Below are positions 8,198 through 18,491 of a stretch of 64,000 nt of DNA, piece by piece. Source of the stretch: Photobacterium chitinilyticum (GTDB lineage: Bacteria; Pseudomonadota; Gammaproteobacteria; Enterobacterales; Vibrionaceae); the NCBI RefSeq assembly GCF_004104355.1, contig NZ_RJLM01000001.1, forward strand, positions 972,711 to 1,036,710. The letters run 5' to 3'. The notes beneath the pieces were generated by a model. It saw only the letters and a program-made list of their open reading frames with translations. It did not search any database and had not been told where the DNA came from. The translations under genes and the position numbers were made by a program. Positions within the stretch are counted from its first letter, which is position 1. Each line of letters starts with the position of its first letter.

Positions 8198-11062
8198 TTA
8201 TAGGTTTGTCCCTTTTACGACAATGGAATGGATTGACGATGAGGTTTTCCCTTTGTCGTCAGTGACGGTTAACTTGAACTTAAGTGTTGTATTTTTCTCA
8301 GGCGTTAATGCGTAAGCATAGCTGTTCGACGGGTAGGCCATTTTGACGACAGGCCCTGCAACTTGGCTCCATTGATATTTGGCAATAGAACCATCAGGAT
8401 CTGATGATTTTGTACCATCGAGGGCAGCCCATTGAGAGAAAGATGCAACCTGCTCCTTAGCTACGTTTGCTATAGGTGCTTTGTTTTTGTCCTCGTCTCC
8501 AGCTTTTACAATAACGGTCTGAATCGCTGAATCACTGTGGCCATCTTCATCTGTAATTGTTAGCTTAAACTTGAGAGTGGTACTGTAATTAGGCGTGACC
8601 GCATAGGCGTAGTTATTATCAGCGTAATCGATACGTACCTGTGGACCTTGGATCTGTGTCCATTGATAGTGAACATTAGATCCTTCCGCGACAATCGACT
8701 TGGTACCATCTAGCATAACCCATTGACGGGCTGGTGCTGTTTGAGTATCACTGACCTTAGCAACAATGCTATTACCACCAACAGATATTTTCCCTTCATA
8801 AGCAGGGGCGTTATGTTCTGTCACTGTAAGAGTCATTGGCTCGTTGGATGTCAGTTCAAAGTGCGCCACACCATTTTCATCGGTTGTCATTACATGGGAT
8901 TCGCCTGACGTTGATACTAGTGCTACACGTGCATCTTTGAGTGTGTTATCTCCACTTTGGACGACTACATCGAATGAAGCATTGCTTTCACTTGAAATGT
9001 TATCAGGATATGTAACGGTTAATGCCTGAGGGCGTTGTGTACGTAATTCTAGTTCAGGATCCCCAAACCAACTAAAGAAACGAGCTGTTGAAAGCGCTGT
9101 ACCGCTGGTTCCGTAATGGTTAAACAGGCGGTGTTTTGCACGGTTCATAGCCATTGCCGGGCGCCAAGATACTGGATAAATATTACTAGACCAGTTGCCG
9201 TCGTAATCATCCCAGAAACTATCCATAATTGCCGCGTGCATCAAGTCGTTGTAACCCGAGTAGCTTACACGCGCTGCACCTGTAAAGCCAATAGCACCAC
9301 CATTGGGGTTACGCATCCAGGATTCTGCAAATGAATCCTTCCCGTCAAACCAACCTGTTGCACAGTTCAGACTAAATACAACCGGTGACATGTTGCCATT
9401 GGCCAGTGCACTGACTTCAGTAGCAGTGTAGCGCGGATCTGCCCAACCAGAGCCGTTACCATATCCATGATCTCGGTGCAGAACCAAGCCAACACCTTGG
9501 TTTATGGTATCGGATATTTGAACATGGTTACCATTGCCTTGGTTTTTCCAAACTTGTGGAATTGGGCTTGGCGGCGTAGCTCTGGCACTACCGTAATCCC
9601 AGCCACCATACTTCAACTCTTTAGTTAAATCTGCGTCCCATTGTAGGGCTGTGTGGATTTGATAACCTTTATTGAACAGGTCGCCAGGCCCACCAAAGAA
9701 GTTATAGTCAGGGCCCAAGAAGTCAGCTACTCGGTGTAGATCTTCCATGAACATTCTATCGGCGACTCTGTTGCCGTCGTTATCTTGATATTGCCCGGCA
9801 AGCAGAATGTTATTGTAACGATCAGAGTCGACAGGTGTTTTTTCGTAACTTAAAGTACGAGCAACCATACTGGTAATCTGGGCTTCGGTATCGCCTGGGA
9901 AGCGACCTAGAACCAAATCCGGATAAGTGTCTTCGCCGTCTACTAAGGTATATTCGAAGTCAGTATGCCATTTGTGATCCTTGCCGTGATAACCGTGACC
10001 AACGATTTCCCAGCCAGGAATATCTTCATGATCACCAACAAACAAGACATAAGACGTCATTGTCCCTTTGCTGTATGAATTGGTGATGTAGTTCTTTATT
10101 TGTTCCTGAGTATTACCGGTTTCTGTGACTGTAGCAACGTGGACCTTGTAGCCTTTCTGACGTTTCCATGCCGCTAGTGGTTCAATCGTGTCTTTGAACC
10201 GGTCTGCTGTAATGATTAAATAATCAGCCTTTTGCGCAGGTGTCAACGTGGCATCAGTGTCGGTTGAGCTTAAAGCCGGATCCGTTGCTTGGTTTGCTTT
10301 GGTGCGTATATCGATAACCGAATCTGCCGGAGCATCAAATCCTAGACTGTCATTGCGCTTAGTGCGGGACTCGTTGCTTTCAGGCAGAATGTAGTTGACG
10401 TGAAAGCGTACCTTTTTCGCGAAACGGACGGTCTTTTCAACTGGACTAAACTCTATTGGTCGATATGAAATAACCGCGTAACTTTTACCACGTACACGGA
10501 CAGTTTCGACGACAGTCACTGGCTGTGTTTTGCTATCTGTAATCAACCCATAGGCGGCTTCGTCTTTTACGAAAGGCATATTTTGGTCTGGACGAGTACC
10601 ATCCATTTCGACAACATCAGGGAAAGGTAATTGTACTGGGTCGACAATGGTATCTGTAAACGTTTCAGACCATTCAACATGGTCCACAATGATATTAAGT
10701 TGGGCACCATCGGGAATGCGGATTAACTGCCGGTATCCTGTTAAGTTTGGTTTTCCTGGCTCAGCAGGACTGCCACCATCTGGCAATATGATGCGGTCAT
10801 ATATATTGCCATCAGCCATTTTCACTTTAGCCATTGTAAGTGAAGTCAGCTTGGCCTCAAATATAGCTCTCTTGCTATCAAGCGTCATCAGCGAAAAGTA
10901 TTGGCTTGATTGCACTGATTCTGCAGTAGGAGCGACATCGATTGGTTGTTCAAAGTTGATAACTCGTTGATCAAAAATAGATGCATCAACGTGTTCAACG
11001 GCAAAAGTGGAATGTGAAAATAGAGCGAGGGTTATGAGAAGCCTCGTTTTATTTAGTTTCAT
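8198..11062 (-). CDS. Secreted gingipain-like cysteine peptidase (family C25) with C-terminal Ig/PKD-like domains
   Basis: 954 residues. The ATG at 11062 is chosen because AGGAGA lies 6 nt upstream and the protein then begins with a classical signal peptide (MKLNKTRLLITLALFSHSTFA). Residues ~25-260 form a propeptide-like region. The catalytic domain shows YVLFVGDHEDIPGW, DLVLGRFPGDTEAQI, DHGYGNGSGWADP with His532, and FSLNCATGWFDG with Cys567, aligning with the His/Cys dyad of Porphyromonas gingipains (HGSETAWADP and GNCC). After it come a carboxypeptidase-regulatory-like beta domain and two similar PKD-like modules, each with ARQW/FSQW..LDGTKS, YQW.Q..GP and TLKFKLTITD/TVTDD. The protein should be exported and act on extracellular proteins. 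No sorting tail is visible. It is monocistronic. Confidence 0.9.
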   Translation of the reverse strand: MKLNKTRLLITLALFSHSTFAVEHVDASIFDQRVINFEQPIDVAPTAESVQSSQYFSLMTLDSKRAIFEAKLTSLTMAKVKMADGNIYDRIILPDGGSPAEPGKPNLTGYRQLIRIPDGAQLNIIVDHVEWSETFTDTIVDPVQLPFPDVVEMDGTRPDQNMPFVKDEAAYGLITDSKTQPVTVVETVRVRGKSYAVISYRPIEFSPVEKTVRFAKKVRFHVNYILPESNESRTKRNDSLGFDAPADSVIDIRTKANQATDPALSSTDTDATLTPAQKADYLIITADRFKDTIEPLAAWKRQKGYKVHVATVTETGNTQEQIKNYITNSYSKGTMTSYVLFVGDHEDIPGWEIVGHGYHGKDHKWHTDFEYTLVDGEDTYPDLVLGRFPGDTEAQITSMVARTLSYEKTPVDSDRYNNILLAGQYQDNDGNRVADRMFMEDLHRVADFLGPDYNFFGGPGDLFNKGYQIHTALQWDADLTKELKYGGWDYGSARATPPSPIPQVWKNQGNGNHVQISDTINQGVGLVLHRDHGYGNGSGWADPRYTATEVSALANGNMSPVVFSLNCATGWFDGKDSFAESWMRNPNGGAIGFTGAARVSYSGYNDLMHAAIMDSFWDDYDGNWSSNIYPVSWRPAMAMNRAKHRLFNHYGTSGTALSTARFFSWFGDPELELRTQRPQALTVTYPDNISSESNASFDVVVQSGDNTLKDARVALVSTSGESHVMTTDENGVAHFELTSNEPMTLTVTEHNAPAYEGKISVGGNSIVAKVSDTQTAPARQWVMLDGTKSIVAEGSNVHYQWTQIQGPQVRIDYADNNYAYAVTPNYSTTLKFKLTITDEDGHSDSAIQTVIVKAGDEDKNKAPIANVAKEQVASFSQWAALDGTKSSDPDGSIAKYQWSQVAGPVVKMAYPSNSYAYALTPEKNTTLKFKLTVTDDKGKTSSSIHSIVVKGTNL

Positions 11063-11701
11063 TTTTTTCTCCTGTACGAGTTGTGTTTTGGAAAGGGGAA
11101 AGTACTGCAAAAATATGCAGTTTGATAAAGATTAATAAATGTGAAAACGATTATTGATTATTTTGTATGCGTTAACTGTTTGTGTTTTCGCTGAAAAGTA
11201 ACCTCAAAACAATGATGATTTTTTCTTATTTCTTTATGCACGTCTATATCTCCATTTCTATGGATTTGATTTAGTGACATTTATGCATATACTTTATAAG
11301 TAATGCTTCAGTACTGTGCTAGATGTATCTTTATTCACTGCTGATTGTTTTGTTATTTATTGATGCTTTTTAAATAACCAATTTAATTAAGTTAATTATG
11401 TTTGGTGGTTGATGTATATATATCACGAATTTAAAAATACGCCGCAAGAAAATGCAGGTGCTTGATTGTTTTGTAATACAAATTTGACATTCCTCGCAGA
11501 AATATTTATTTAGCATTTTATCAGTTATCCATATGTGACACTTATATTCGTCGAATTGTCTATTTGCTAGTATTGTTTGCTGCACTTTATTGCTATTAGG
11601 AAGAGATAAAGTATGAGACTTTCAATCAAAAAGTTGTACTTATCACGAATAAATACGCTAAATTATTATGACTAAAATGATAAATATGGTGGGGAAAGAG
11701 T
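11063..11701. other. Intergenic region, 639 bp, between divergent genes
   Basis: AT-rich and without a credible coding frame. A 71-codon minus-strand frame at 11370-11585 has no ribosome site and unlikely composition. It must contain the promoters of the C25 peptidase (-) and the MipA-family gene (+). No operator could be assigned. Confidence 0.6.
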
Positions 11702-13066
11702 TTGTTGAAGTTTTGGACGGGGGTTGCCTTTTGTATTCCGGTTATCGCTTTTGCTGGCAGCGAAGATGTGCAGGGTGGCCTTAAAGAAAGTAGACCTAAT
11801 GGTTTTATCTCCGTTGACAATCTACGTATGAAGCGGGATGGAGAGCAAACTTGGGGCTTAGCTGCGGTTGTTCGAAATGCCTCAATACCATATGCAACAG
11901 AAAAGGTTGTAGCGGACTCGACGGTATCAACATTTGTGCCGATGATGTTTTATCAAGGCGATCGGTTCTTTCTTAATGGTATTGAAGGTGGAATAAATCT
12001 ATATCGTATGGATGAATGGGAGTTAAATGCATTGGTCCGAATGCATTTCATTGATATTCCTTCTTCGTTCCAGAACCAAATTGGTGGCGATACAGGTGAT
12101 ATCGGTTTTCAGTTTAAGTACCAGCTAGATGAGAAAGTATATAGTGAACTGGAATTGCTATCGGATCCCGATGGTAGGGTGAGTTCCCTGGTGTCCGTTG
12201 GTGGTGTATACAAGTACGATAATTGGAGTTTTAGACCAGAAGCATCACTACTTTGGAAGGAATCTGACTATAACAGTTATTACTATGGCCTGACTCTTGA
12301 GTCGATCAATGCTGGTGTGGATCTCAAACTTGGTGCGTCAGCAAGTTACCATGTCACGTCAAACCTCTATCTCCTTGGTGGTGCGCATGCAACATACTTT
12401 GATAGCAATATTCGTGATTCTGAAATCGTTAACTCAGATTGGCAGGGTGAGGTATTTCTAGGGTTCGGGTTCTTTAATGATGGTGAAAAGCCCCGTAAAT
12501 CATCATTGCGTAACAGCCCTTATTTACGAGTTGCCCATGGTTGGGCTACCCCTTCAAATATTGGCGATATCTTCTCTTTCAATAGGGTAAAAGATGAGTT
12601 CAATAACCAGCTGACATCATTGTTCTATGGACATCCTCTGACCGATGAGCTTTTCGGCATTCCACTCGATATTTACCTGACGCCGGGTTTTGTTTGGCAC
12701 TGGAGTTCTGATGTTCAGAGTACAACGCAAGAGTATGTTGTGGCCGTGAAGGCTTATTATACGCTTGAGTGGCCTGTAAAGTGGCGCTTTGGTGTGGCAG
12801 AGGGCCTGTCTTATATAGATAATATATCTTACATTGAGCAAAGTGAGATGGATCGAAAGGGCTATGAACCAAGCAATTTGCTGAACTACTTAGATTTTTC
12901 ATTTGATGTTAATCTAGGTGATTTATTTAACCATAAGCCTTTGGATAAAGTGTGGTTAGGTTACAGTCTGCATCATCGGTCTGCTATTTTTGAAAATGCC
13001 TCACAGTTTGGTCGAATTAAAGGGGGCAGTAATTACAATACCGTTTATCTTCAGTTTGATTTTTAG
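11702..13066 (+). CDS. MipA/OmpV-family outer-membrane protein
   Basis: 454 residues. The start is TTG at 11702 (a second TTG follows directly); GGGGAAAGAG lies just upstream and ATG codons upstream are out of frame. A signal peptide (LKFWTGVAFCIPVIAFA) is followed by WGLAAVVRNASIPYATEK, the typical opening strand of MipA/OmpV proteins, then alternating aromatic beta strands and a C-terminal strand ending in Phe (NYNTVYLQFDF), as in barrels inserted by BAM. It is longer than the usual ~250-residue MipA, mainly in the middle. Known roles range from MltA interaction to antigenic porin-like proteins; the specific role is unknown. Divergent from the C25 peptidase. Confidence 0.75.
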   Translation: MLKFWTGVAFCIPVIAFAGSEDVQGGLKESRPNGFISVDNLRMKRDGEQTWGLAAVVRNASIPYATEKVVADSTVSTFVPMMFYQGDRFFLNGIEGGINLYRMDEWELNALVRMHFIDIPSSFQNQIGGDTGDIGFQFKYQLDEKVYSELELLSDPDGRVSSLVSVGGVYKYDNWSFRPEASLLWKESDYNSYYYGLTLESINAGVDLKLGASASYHVTSNLYLLGGAHATYFDSNIRDSEIVNSDWQGEVFLGFGFFNDGEKPRKSSLRNSPYLRVAHGWATPSNIGDIFSFNRVKDEFNNQLTSLFYGHPLTDELFGIPLDIYLTPGFVWHWSSDVQSTTQEYVVAVKAYYTLEWPVKWRFGVAEGLSYIDNISYIEQSEMDRKGYEPSNLLNYLDFSFDVNLGDLFNHKPLDKVWLGYSLHHRSAIFENASQFGRIKGGSNYNTVYLQFDF

Positions 13067-13073
13067 AAAAGGA

Positions 13074-13101
13074 CCTTACCTGTTGACGGTAACAGGTAAG
13101 G
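13074..13101 (-). terminator. Hairpin terminator between convergent genes
   Basis: Perfect 11-bp stem CCTTACCTGTT / AACAGGTAAGG with a 6-nt loop. The T-rich tail lies on the minus-strand side (TCCTTTTCT), so it mainly serves azoR, but it sits 8 bp after the MipA stop and may serve both. Confidence 0.7.
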
Positions 13102-13160
13102 CCAGAAGCTAAATAGCAAAATGAAAAGGCAAGGTGCAGTGAATGCGAATGATAAATAGG

Positions 13161-14256
<1,096 letters not shown>

Positions 14257-15687
14257 TTAGATATCGAATAAATTGTTATCCCTAACTAACTCACGAGGTA
14301 GGCCGTTCTTGATACGATTTCCTACCCATTTACCAATACCAATTGGGTAGTCACGGTAAGTGACAACAACTTCACCTTTACCTGACAGGTCTTCGGGGCG
14401 TATATCTCGTCCCATGAACCATTCTTTTGCCTGCTCAGAACTGAGGGCAATCGCGACTTTCTCATCTCCTGTGGCTAGAGACATAATGGCTTCGTGCTGC
14501 CAACGGTATCCTTTCTTATGTTGTTCAGCCAGTTTGATACCAATGCGTTGGAACCGGATTTCACCAATCAGATCGCGAAGTTTAGAAGGGAATAACCACA
14601 CTTCCTTATCTCGGGTCCATATCTCACTATCATCAGGCAGGGTAATATCAAGGTCGGCAGCAATGCTCTCCGCGATAGTCTGTTGATCTTTGTCTTTTGC
14701 TAGGCTGAAAGGGAATTTGCCCATACGCTTTTTTACGATGGGTGACTCAACAGACTGAAGCTTGCGGATACGGGCAACGAAGAAGCCTTCGCTGTCGAAG
14801 ACCTGCGGATAAACATGCAGGAAACCATCTTCAGTGAGGGCTTTTTCTGCACCACTAAACAGAGTATTCAATGGCTCAAACTCAACTGCATCCCCGAAGG
14901 TTTCTTTTAGGAAATGGCAGACATGCTGGTTTTCGCTCAAATTCAAGGTGCAGGTCGAGTACACCATAACACCGCCAGGTTTTAGTGCCTGGAAGGCGCT
15001 AATAATAAGGTTTCGCTGAACGGCGGCAATTTCTTCAACTGACTCTAGGCTCCAGTTTTCCATTGCATCATCATCTTTACGAATCGCACCTTCACCTGAA
15101 CACGGCGCATCAAGCAAAATTGAATCGAATGATTCTGGTGCCCAGCCGCCAAAGACACATCCGTCAAAATGAGTCAGAGAAGCGTTGTAAACACCGCAAC
15201 GCTGAAGGTTAGAGTGAAGCACTTTGATTCGGCTTGCGGCTAGTTCGTTGGCAACCAGGGCGCCTTTGTTTTTCATTGCACAGGCAATTTGAGTTGTTTT
15301 CGAACCTGGCGCAGAGGCCATGTCCAATACACAATCTAGCGCATTGTTGTCTTTCAACAGGGCCGTAACCGGCATCATTGAGCTGGCTTCCTGAATATAG
15401 AATAAACCGGCCATATGTTCGGCAGTATTACCCAGCGAAACAGTCTCTTCATCTTCACGCTCAATCCAAAAACCTGTCTCGCACCATGGAACAGGAGTCA
15501 GTGTCCAGTCTTTGTCGGCGACACGGGCCAGAAAATCTTCCACACTGATTTTCAGTGTATTAACCCGGATACTGCGGCGTAATGGTGTCTTACAGCTGGC
15601 AATAAACTCATCCAGATTGAGATGCTCTGGCATGATCTGGCGGATTTGTTCGATGAAGGCTTCTGGGATGTGAATATTAGGATGCAA
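14257..15687 (-). CDS. rsmF: 16S rRNA (cytosine(1407)-C5)-methyltransferase RsmF
   Basis: 476 residues, matching E. coli RsmF/YebU (479). The Rossmann SAM-binding motif is MASAPGSKTTQIA (about 123-135). The two cysteines of m5C methyltransferases are visible: LLDAPCSGEG with Cys196 and MVYSTCTLNLSENQ with Cys246, the nucleophile. The C-terminal part carries a PUA-like RNA-binding region (RFQRIGIKLAEQHKKGYRWQHE). It methylates C1407 of 16S rRNA in the 30S subunit. It follows letAB on the same strand but is separated by a terminator. Confidence 0.95.
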   Translation of the reverse strand: MHPNIHIPEAFIEQIRQIMPEHLNLDEFIASCKTPLRRSIRVNTLKISVEDFLARVADKDWTLTPVPWCETGFWIEREDEETVSLGNTAEHMAGLFYIQEASSMMPVTALLKDNNALDCVLDMASAPGSKTTQIACAMKNKGALVANELAASRIKVLHSNLQRCGVYNASLTHFDGCVFGGWAPESFDSILLDAPCSGEGAIRKDDDAMENWSLESVEEIAAVQRNLIISAFQALKPGGVMVYSTCTLNLSENQHVCHFLKETFGDAVEFEPLNTLFSGAEKALTEDGFLHVYPQVFDSEGFFVARIRKLQSVESPIVKKRMGKFPFSLAKDKDQQTIAESIAADLDITLPDDSEIWTRDKEVWLFPSKLRDLIGEIRFQRIGIKLAEQHKKGYRWQHEAIMSLATGDEKVAIALSSEQAKEWFMGRDIRPEDLSGKGEVVVTYRDYPIGIGKWVGNRIKNGLPRELVRDNNLFDI

Positions 15688-15804
15688 GGGGACTATCTCG
15701 TTTAACTAGCAATGGGGCGAGATTCTATAACAAACGGTGTGAATAATCGATGTCTGCTTAGCTCAGGGCAAGGCTTGACTTATATTGGAGGCGTGGCGTA
15801 GAAG

Positions 15805-15829
15805 AAAAAGGAGCGCTAGGCGCTCCTTT
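15805..15829 (-). terminator. Terminator after letB
   Basis: Perfect 10-bp stem AAAGGAGCGC / GCGCTCCTTT with a 3-nt loop. On the minus strand it is followed by TTCTTC, 35 bp after the letB stop. Confidence 0.8.
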
Positions 15830-15863
15830 GATAACAACAACTTGGTTTGATAAGAGTTTATTG

Positions 15864-18491
15864 CTAATGGCGAGGTATCGCTGTTCGCCAGGTTTTCCAT
15901 TCTGGTTTGGCTTGTTTATTCAACAGGTAGTGGGTTTCCTGTTTGGCCTTCGACGATAATGGTTGTTTCTCTGGGGTCGCAAATGCAATTCCACCACGTA
16001 TCAAGCTGTCGACGGTTCCTGTTTGAACAGAAGCACCTGTCAGCCCGATAGTGACATCGAGACCAGATACATTCCAGAAAACCGTGTCAGTACGAACTAG
16101 ATGGCTATACTCTTGCTCAACCTGCGCTTCGAGAATAACACGATCAGCTAACTCACCCAGTGATACTTTCACAACTTGGCCGACTTGAATATCGCGATAT
16201 AGCAATGGTGTGCCTTCGTTGATAGAACCACGATCTTCACTCTCCAGGATAACAGTTAGGCCTGACTTGGCGATCTCTGCCGTTCCAAGGTCAAATGTTT
16301 GGGAGTAATGACCGTCACCCGGCGCTACGGCGATATAGCTGCTCAATAATGTATCTAGGTTTTTGGCACCGGTGAGGCTGATCTTTGGAGTGACAACCCA
16401 GAAATAACTGTTGGACTTTGCCAGTAGCTCTGCATATCTAGGAAATAGGCGGGCGGTAATTTTCACATTGCCAGCCGTAAAGTCGGGGGTTGTATCTATA
16501 ATCTTGCCGACATTGACGCCTTGGTAACGGATATCCGAATTGATAGAAATGGCCTTGGCATTGTCTGCCGTCAGTGTGATGAGCAGGCCAAAGTCTTTGG
16601 CGTCTTTTAGGCTAGGGTAGAGCTTAAAGCGTTTACCGGCTTTGTTCGATACACCTGCGAGCTCATCGAAAGCAATTCCGCCTTTAATCAGTGTGCTGAT
16701 TGGGTCTGCCTTGATACTGACACCGTCTAAACCTGCTTCAACCTCAACACCGGAACGGTTCCAGAACACTGTGTCTGGTTTGATCAAATGCCGATATTTA
16801 TTCTCAATGGCTATAGATATTGTGACACCGTCACGGGTAAGGGCGTAACTTTTCACCTCACCGACTTGTAGATTTCGATAAAGGATAGGACTTCCTTCAG
16901 AAACAGGAGGAAGCTCATCAGCAAACAACGTCATTTTTGCGACGCCGTTTAGGCTATCGGCAGCCAACTTGGCAAGCTGCTTATTTTTGTAAAGCGGATA
17001 GCTTTTTTGAATCTTTGAATTACCTGTACTGGTGAAGCTAATATTTTGGCTGATGAGTTGGTCTGCTGGTGGTACGTTTATGTCAAGGCCTTTAGAGCTG
17101 ATATTGGCCTGAATGCCGCCATCAAGGTAGAACCTGCTGGCCGAGCGAACCAGAGAAGTGTGCCCTGGCATGACAATGACATCAAAGCGGACACGTTTAC
17201 CATCAAGTAAGACTTTTTTAACCCGGCCTACTTCAATGCCACGATGCTTAAGCTTAGTACCACGTTCGATACCGTGGCTGCTATCGGCATACAGTGAGAA
17301 GTTTGCGACACCTGGCTGCTGTTCTTGCAATTCGTCTTGGGTAATCGCCTTGAATTGACGAGCCTTGTCGCCTTCACCTGGGATCAGGGTTAGATAATTC
17401 CCTCGGAGCAGGTTACCAATATTTTTCACGCCAGTAAGCGAGACCTCGGCTTCTTCTAGTAGCATACGAGAACCTGTTGTCAGCAAATCACTCATACTTG
17501 GCTCTATCGCTGCGTGTGCTACGATCTTTTGTCTTTCTTCATCTAGACGAAGAGCAGAAATTTGACCAATTTCTAACCCGCGATAGATGATTGGGGCACC
17601 ACTAGTACTGACATTATTACCATCAGGAAGATCGATAGTAATTGCGATACCTCGACCGGCGGTATTCAAATTGGGATAGAGACGGAAGAGGTGGTTGGGT
17701 TCGATTGTTTTGCCTTCATCGGGAGAGTCAAAGGCTATTGCACCACCAATCATCGCAGATAGGCTTTCAAACTGCACATCGATGCCGTTGAATCCAACAT
17801 TGGCACTCATGCCGCTCACATTCCAGAAACGGCTTTTATTGGTTACCAGCTCGGCAAACTGTGGCTTGATCAGAATATCAATCAACACCCGTTTTCGATT
17901 ATTGCTAAGGGTGTAGCTGTAGACTTCACCCACAGGAATTTTCTTATACAGTACCTGAGATCCAATACTGACAGAGCCTAAGTTTGGAGACCGCAGCTGT
18001 ATTTTTAAGCCTTGCCCCAACGGTGTATCTGATGGCTGGGTGTCGAGAGCCGAAAATTCATAGGCCGCTTTGCCTTCACCAGGTTGCAGCGCGATATAGT
18101 TACCCGATACCAGTGCATCGAGGCCGGAGATACCGGTGATTGATGCCTTAGGTTTTACGAGCCAGAAGCGCGTACCTTCCTTGAGGATTCGAACGGCTTC
18201 AGGGTAAATATCGGCTTCAGCATAGATACTTTGGAGATCGTCTGACAGGTTTACATCGCGAACTATACCAACTTCCAGACCTTGATAACGAATAGTGGTC
18301 CGTCCCGCAGTTAAGCCTGCCGCATCACTGAAGTGGATCTTTATTCTTTGTCCTGCTTCATTGACGGCTTTAAATACGAGCCAGCCAGCAAGAACAAGTG
18401 CAAGTAGCGGGAGGATCCACAATGGAGATATTCCGCGGTCGCGTTTTATGTTTACCGGTTCTGGTTGTTGGTTATTTGGTCCGTTGTTCAT
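15864..18491 (-). CDS. letB: Intermembrane lipid transport protein LetB (seven MCE domains)
   Basis: 875 residues (E. coli LetB/YebT is 877). One N-terminal transmembrane helix (ISPLWILPLLALVLAGWLVFKAV), then seven MCE domains in tandem, each recognisable by a Gly-rich strand plus Y-x-G/N-x-x-V-G: HFSDAAGLTAG...RYQGLEVG, RSPNLGSVSIG...KIPVGEV, IDLPDGNNVSTSG...RGLEIG, ADSSHGIERG...RGIEVG, ADELPPVSEG...RNLQVG, TADNAKAISIN...QGVNVG and ESEDRGSINEG...RDIQVG. LetB hexamers form a tunnel through the periplasm for phospholipid movement between membranes. It overlaps the letA end by 20 bp. A matS site lies within the gene. Confidence 0.95.
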   Translation of the reverse strand: MNNGPNNQQPEPVNIKRDRGISPLWILPLLALVLAGWLVFKAVNEAGQRIKIHFSDAAGLTAGRTTIRYQGLEVGIVRDVNLSDDLQSIYAEADIYPEAVRILKEGTRFWLVKPKASITGISGLDALVSGNYIALQPGEGKAAYEFSALDTQPSDTPLGQGLKIQLRSPNLGSVSIGSQVLYKKIPVGEVYSYTLSNNRKRVLIDILIKPQFAELVTNKSRFWNVSGMSANVGFNGIDVQFESLSAMIGGAIAFDSPDEGKTIEPNHLFRLYPNLNTAGRGIAITIDLPDGNNVSTSGAPIIYRGLEIGQISALRLDEERQKIVAHAAIEPSMSDLLTTGSRMLLEEAEVSLTGVKNIGNLLRGNYLTLIPGEGDKARQFKAITQDELQEQQPGVANFSLYADSSHGIERGTKLKHRGIEVGRVKKVLLDGKRVRFDVIVMPGHTSLVRSASRFYLDGGIQANISSKGLDINVPPADQLISQNISFTSTGNSKIQKSYPLYKNKQLAKLAADSLNGVAKMTLFADELPPVSEGSPILYRNLQVGEVKSYALTRDGVTISIAIENKYRHLIKPDTVFWNRSGVEVEAGLDGVSIKADPISTLIKGGIAFDELAGVSNKAGKRFKLYPSLKDAKDFGLLITLTADNAKAISINSDIRYQGVNVGKIIDTTPDFTAGNVKITARLFPRYAELLAKSNSYFWVVTPKISLTGAKNLDTLLSSYIAVAPGDGHYSQTFDLGTAEIAKSGLTVILESEDRGSINEGTPLLYRDIQVGQVVKVSLGELADRVILEAQVEQEYSHLVRTDTVFWNVSGLDVTIGLTGASVQTGTVDSLIRGGIAFATPEKQPLSSKAKQETHYLLNKQAKPEWKTWRTAIPRH
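16822..16834. other. matS site (MatP binding site)
   Basis: GTGACACCGTCAC, an exact match to GTGACRNYGTCAC, inside letB. Second of three perfect matS matches in the window. Confidence 0.7.

Noticed and set aside
11370-11585. 71-codon minus-strand frame in the C25-MipA gap
   Set aside because: No ribosome site, AT-driven composition and no protein-like pattern.
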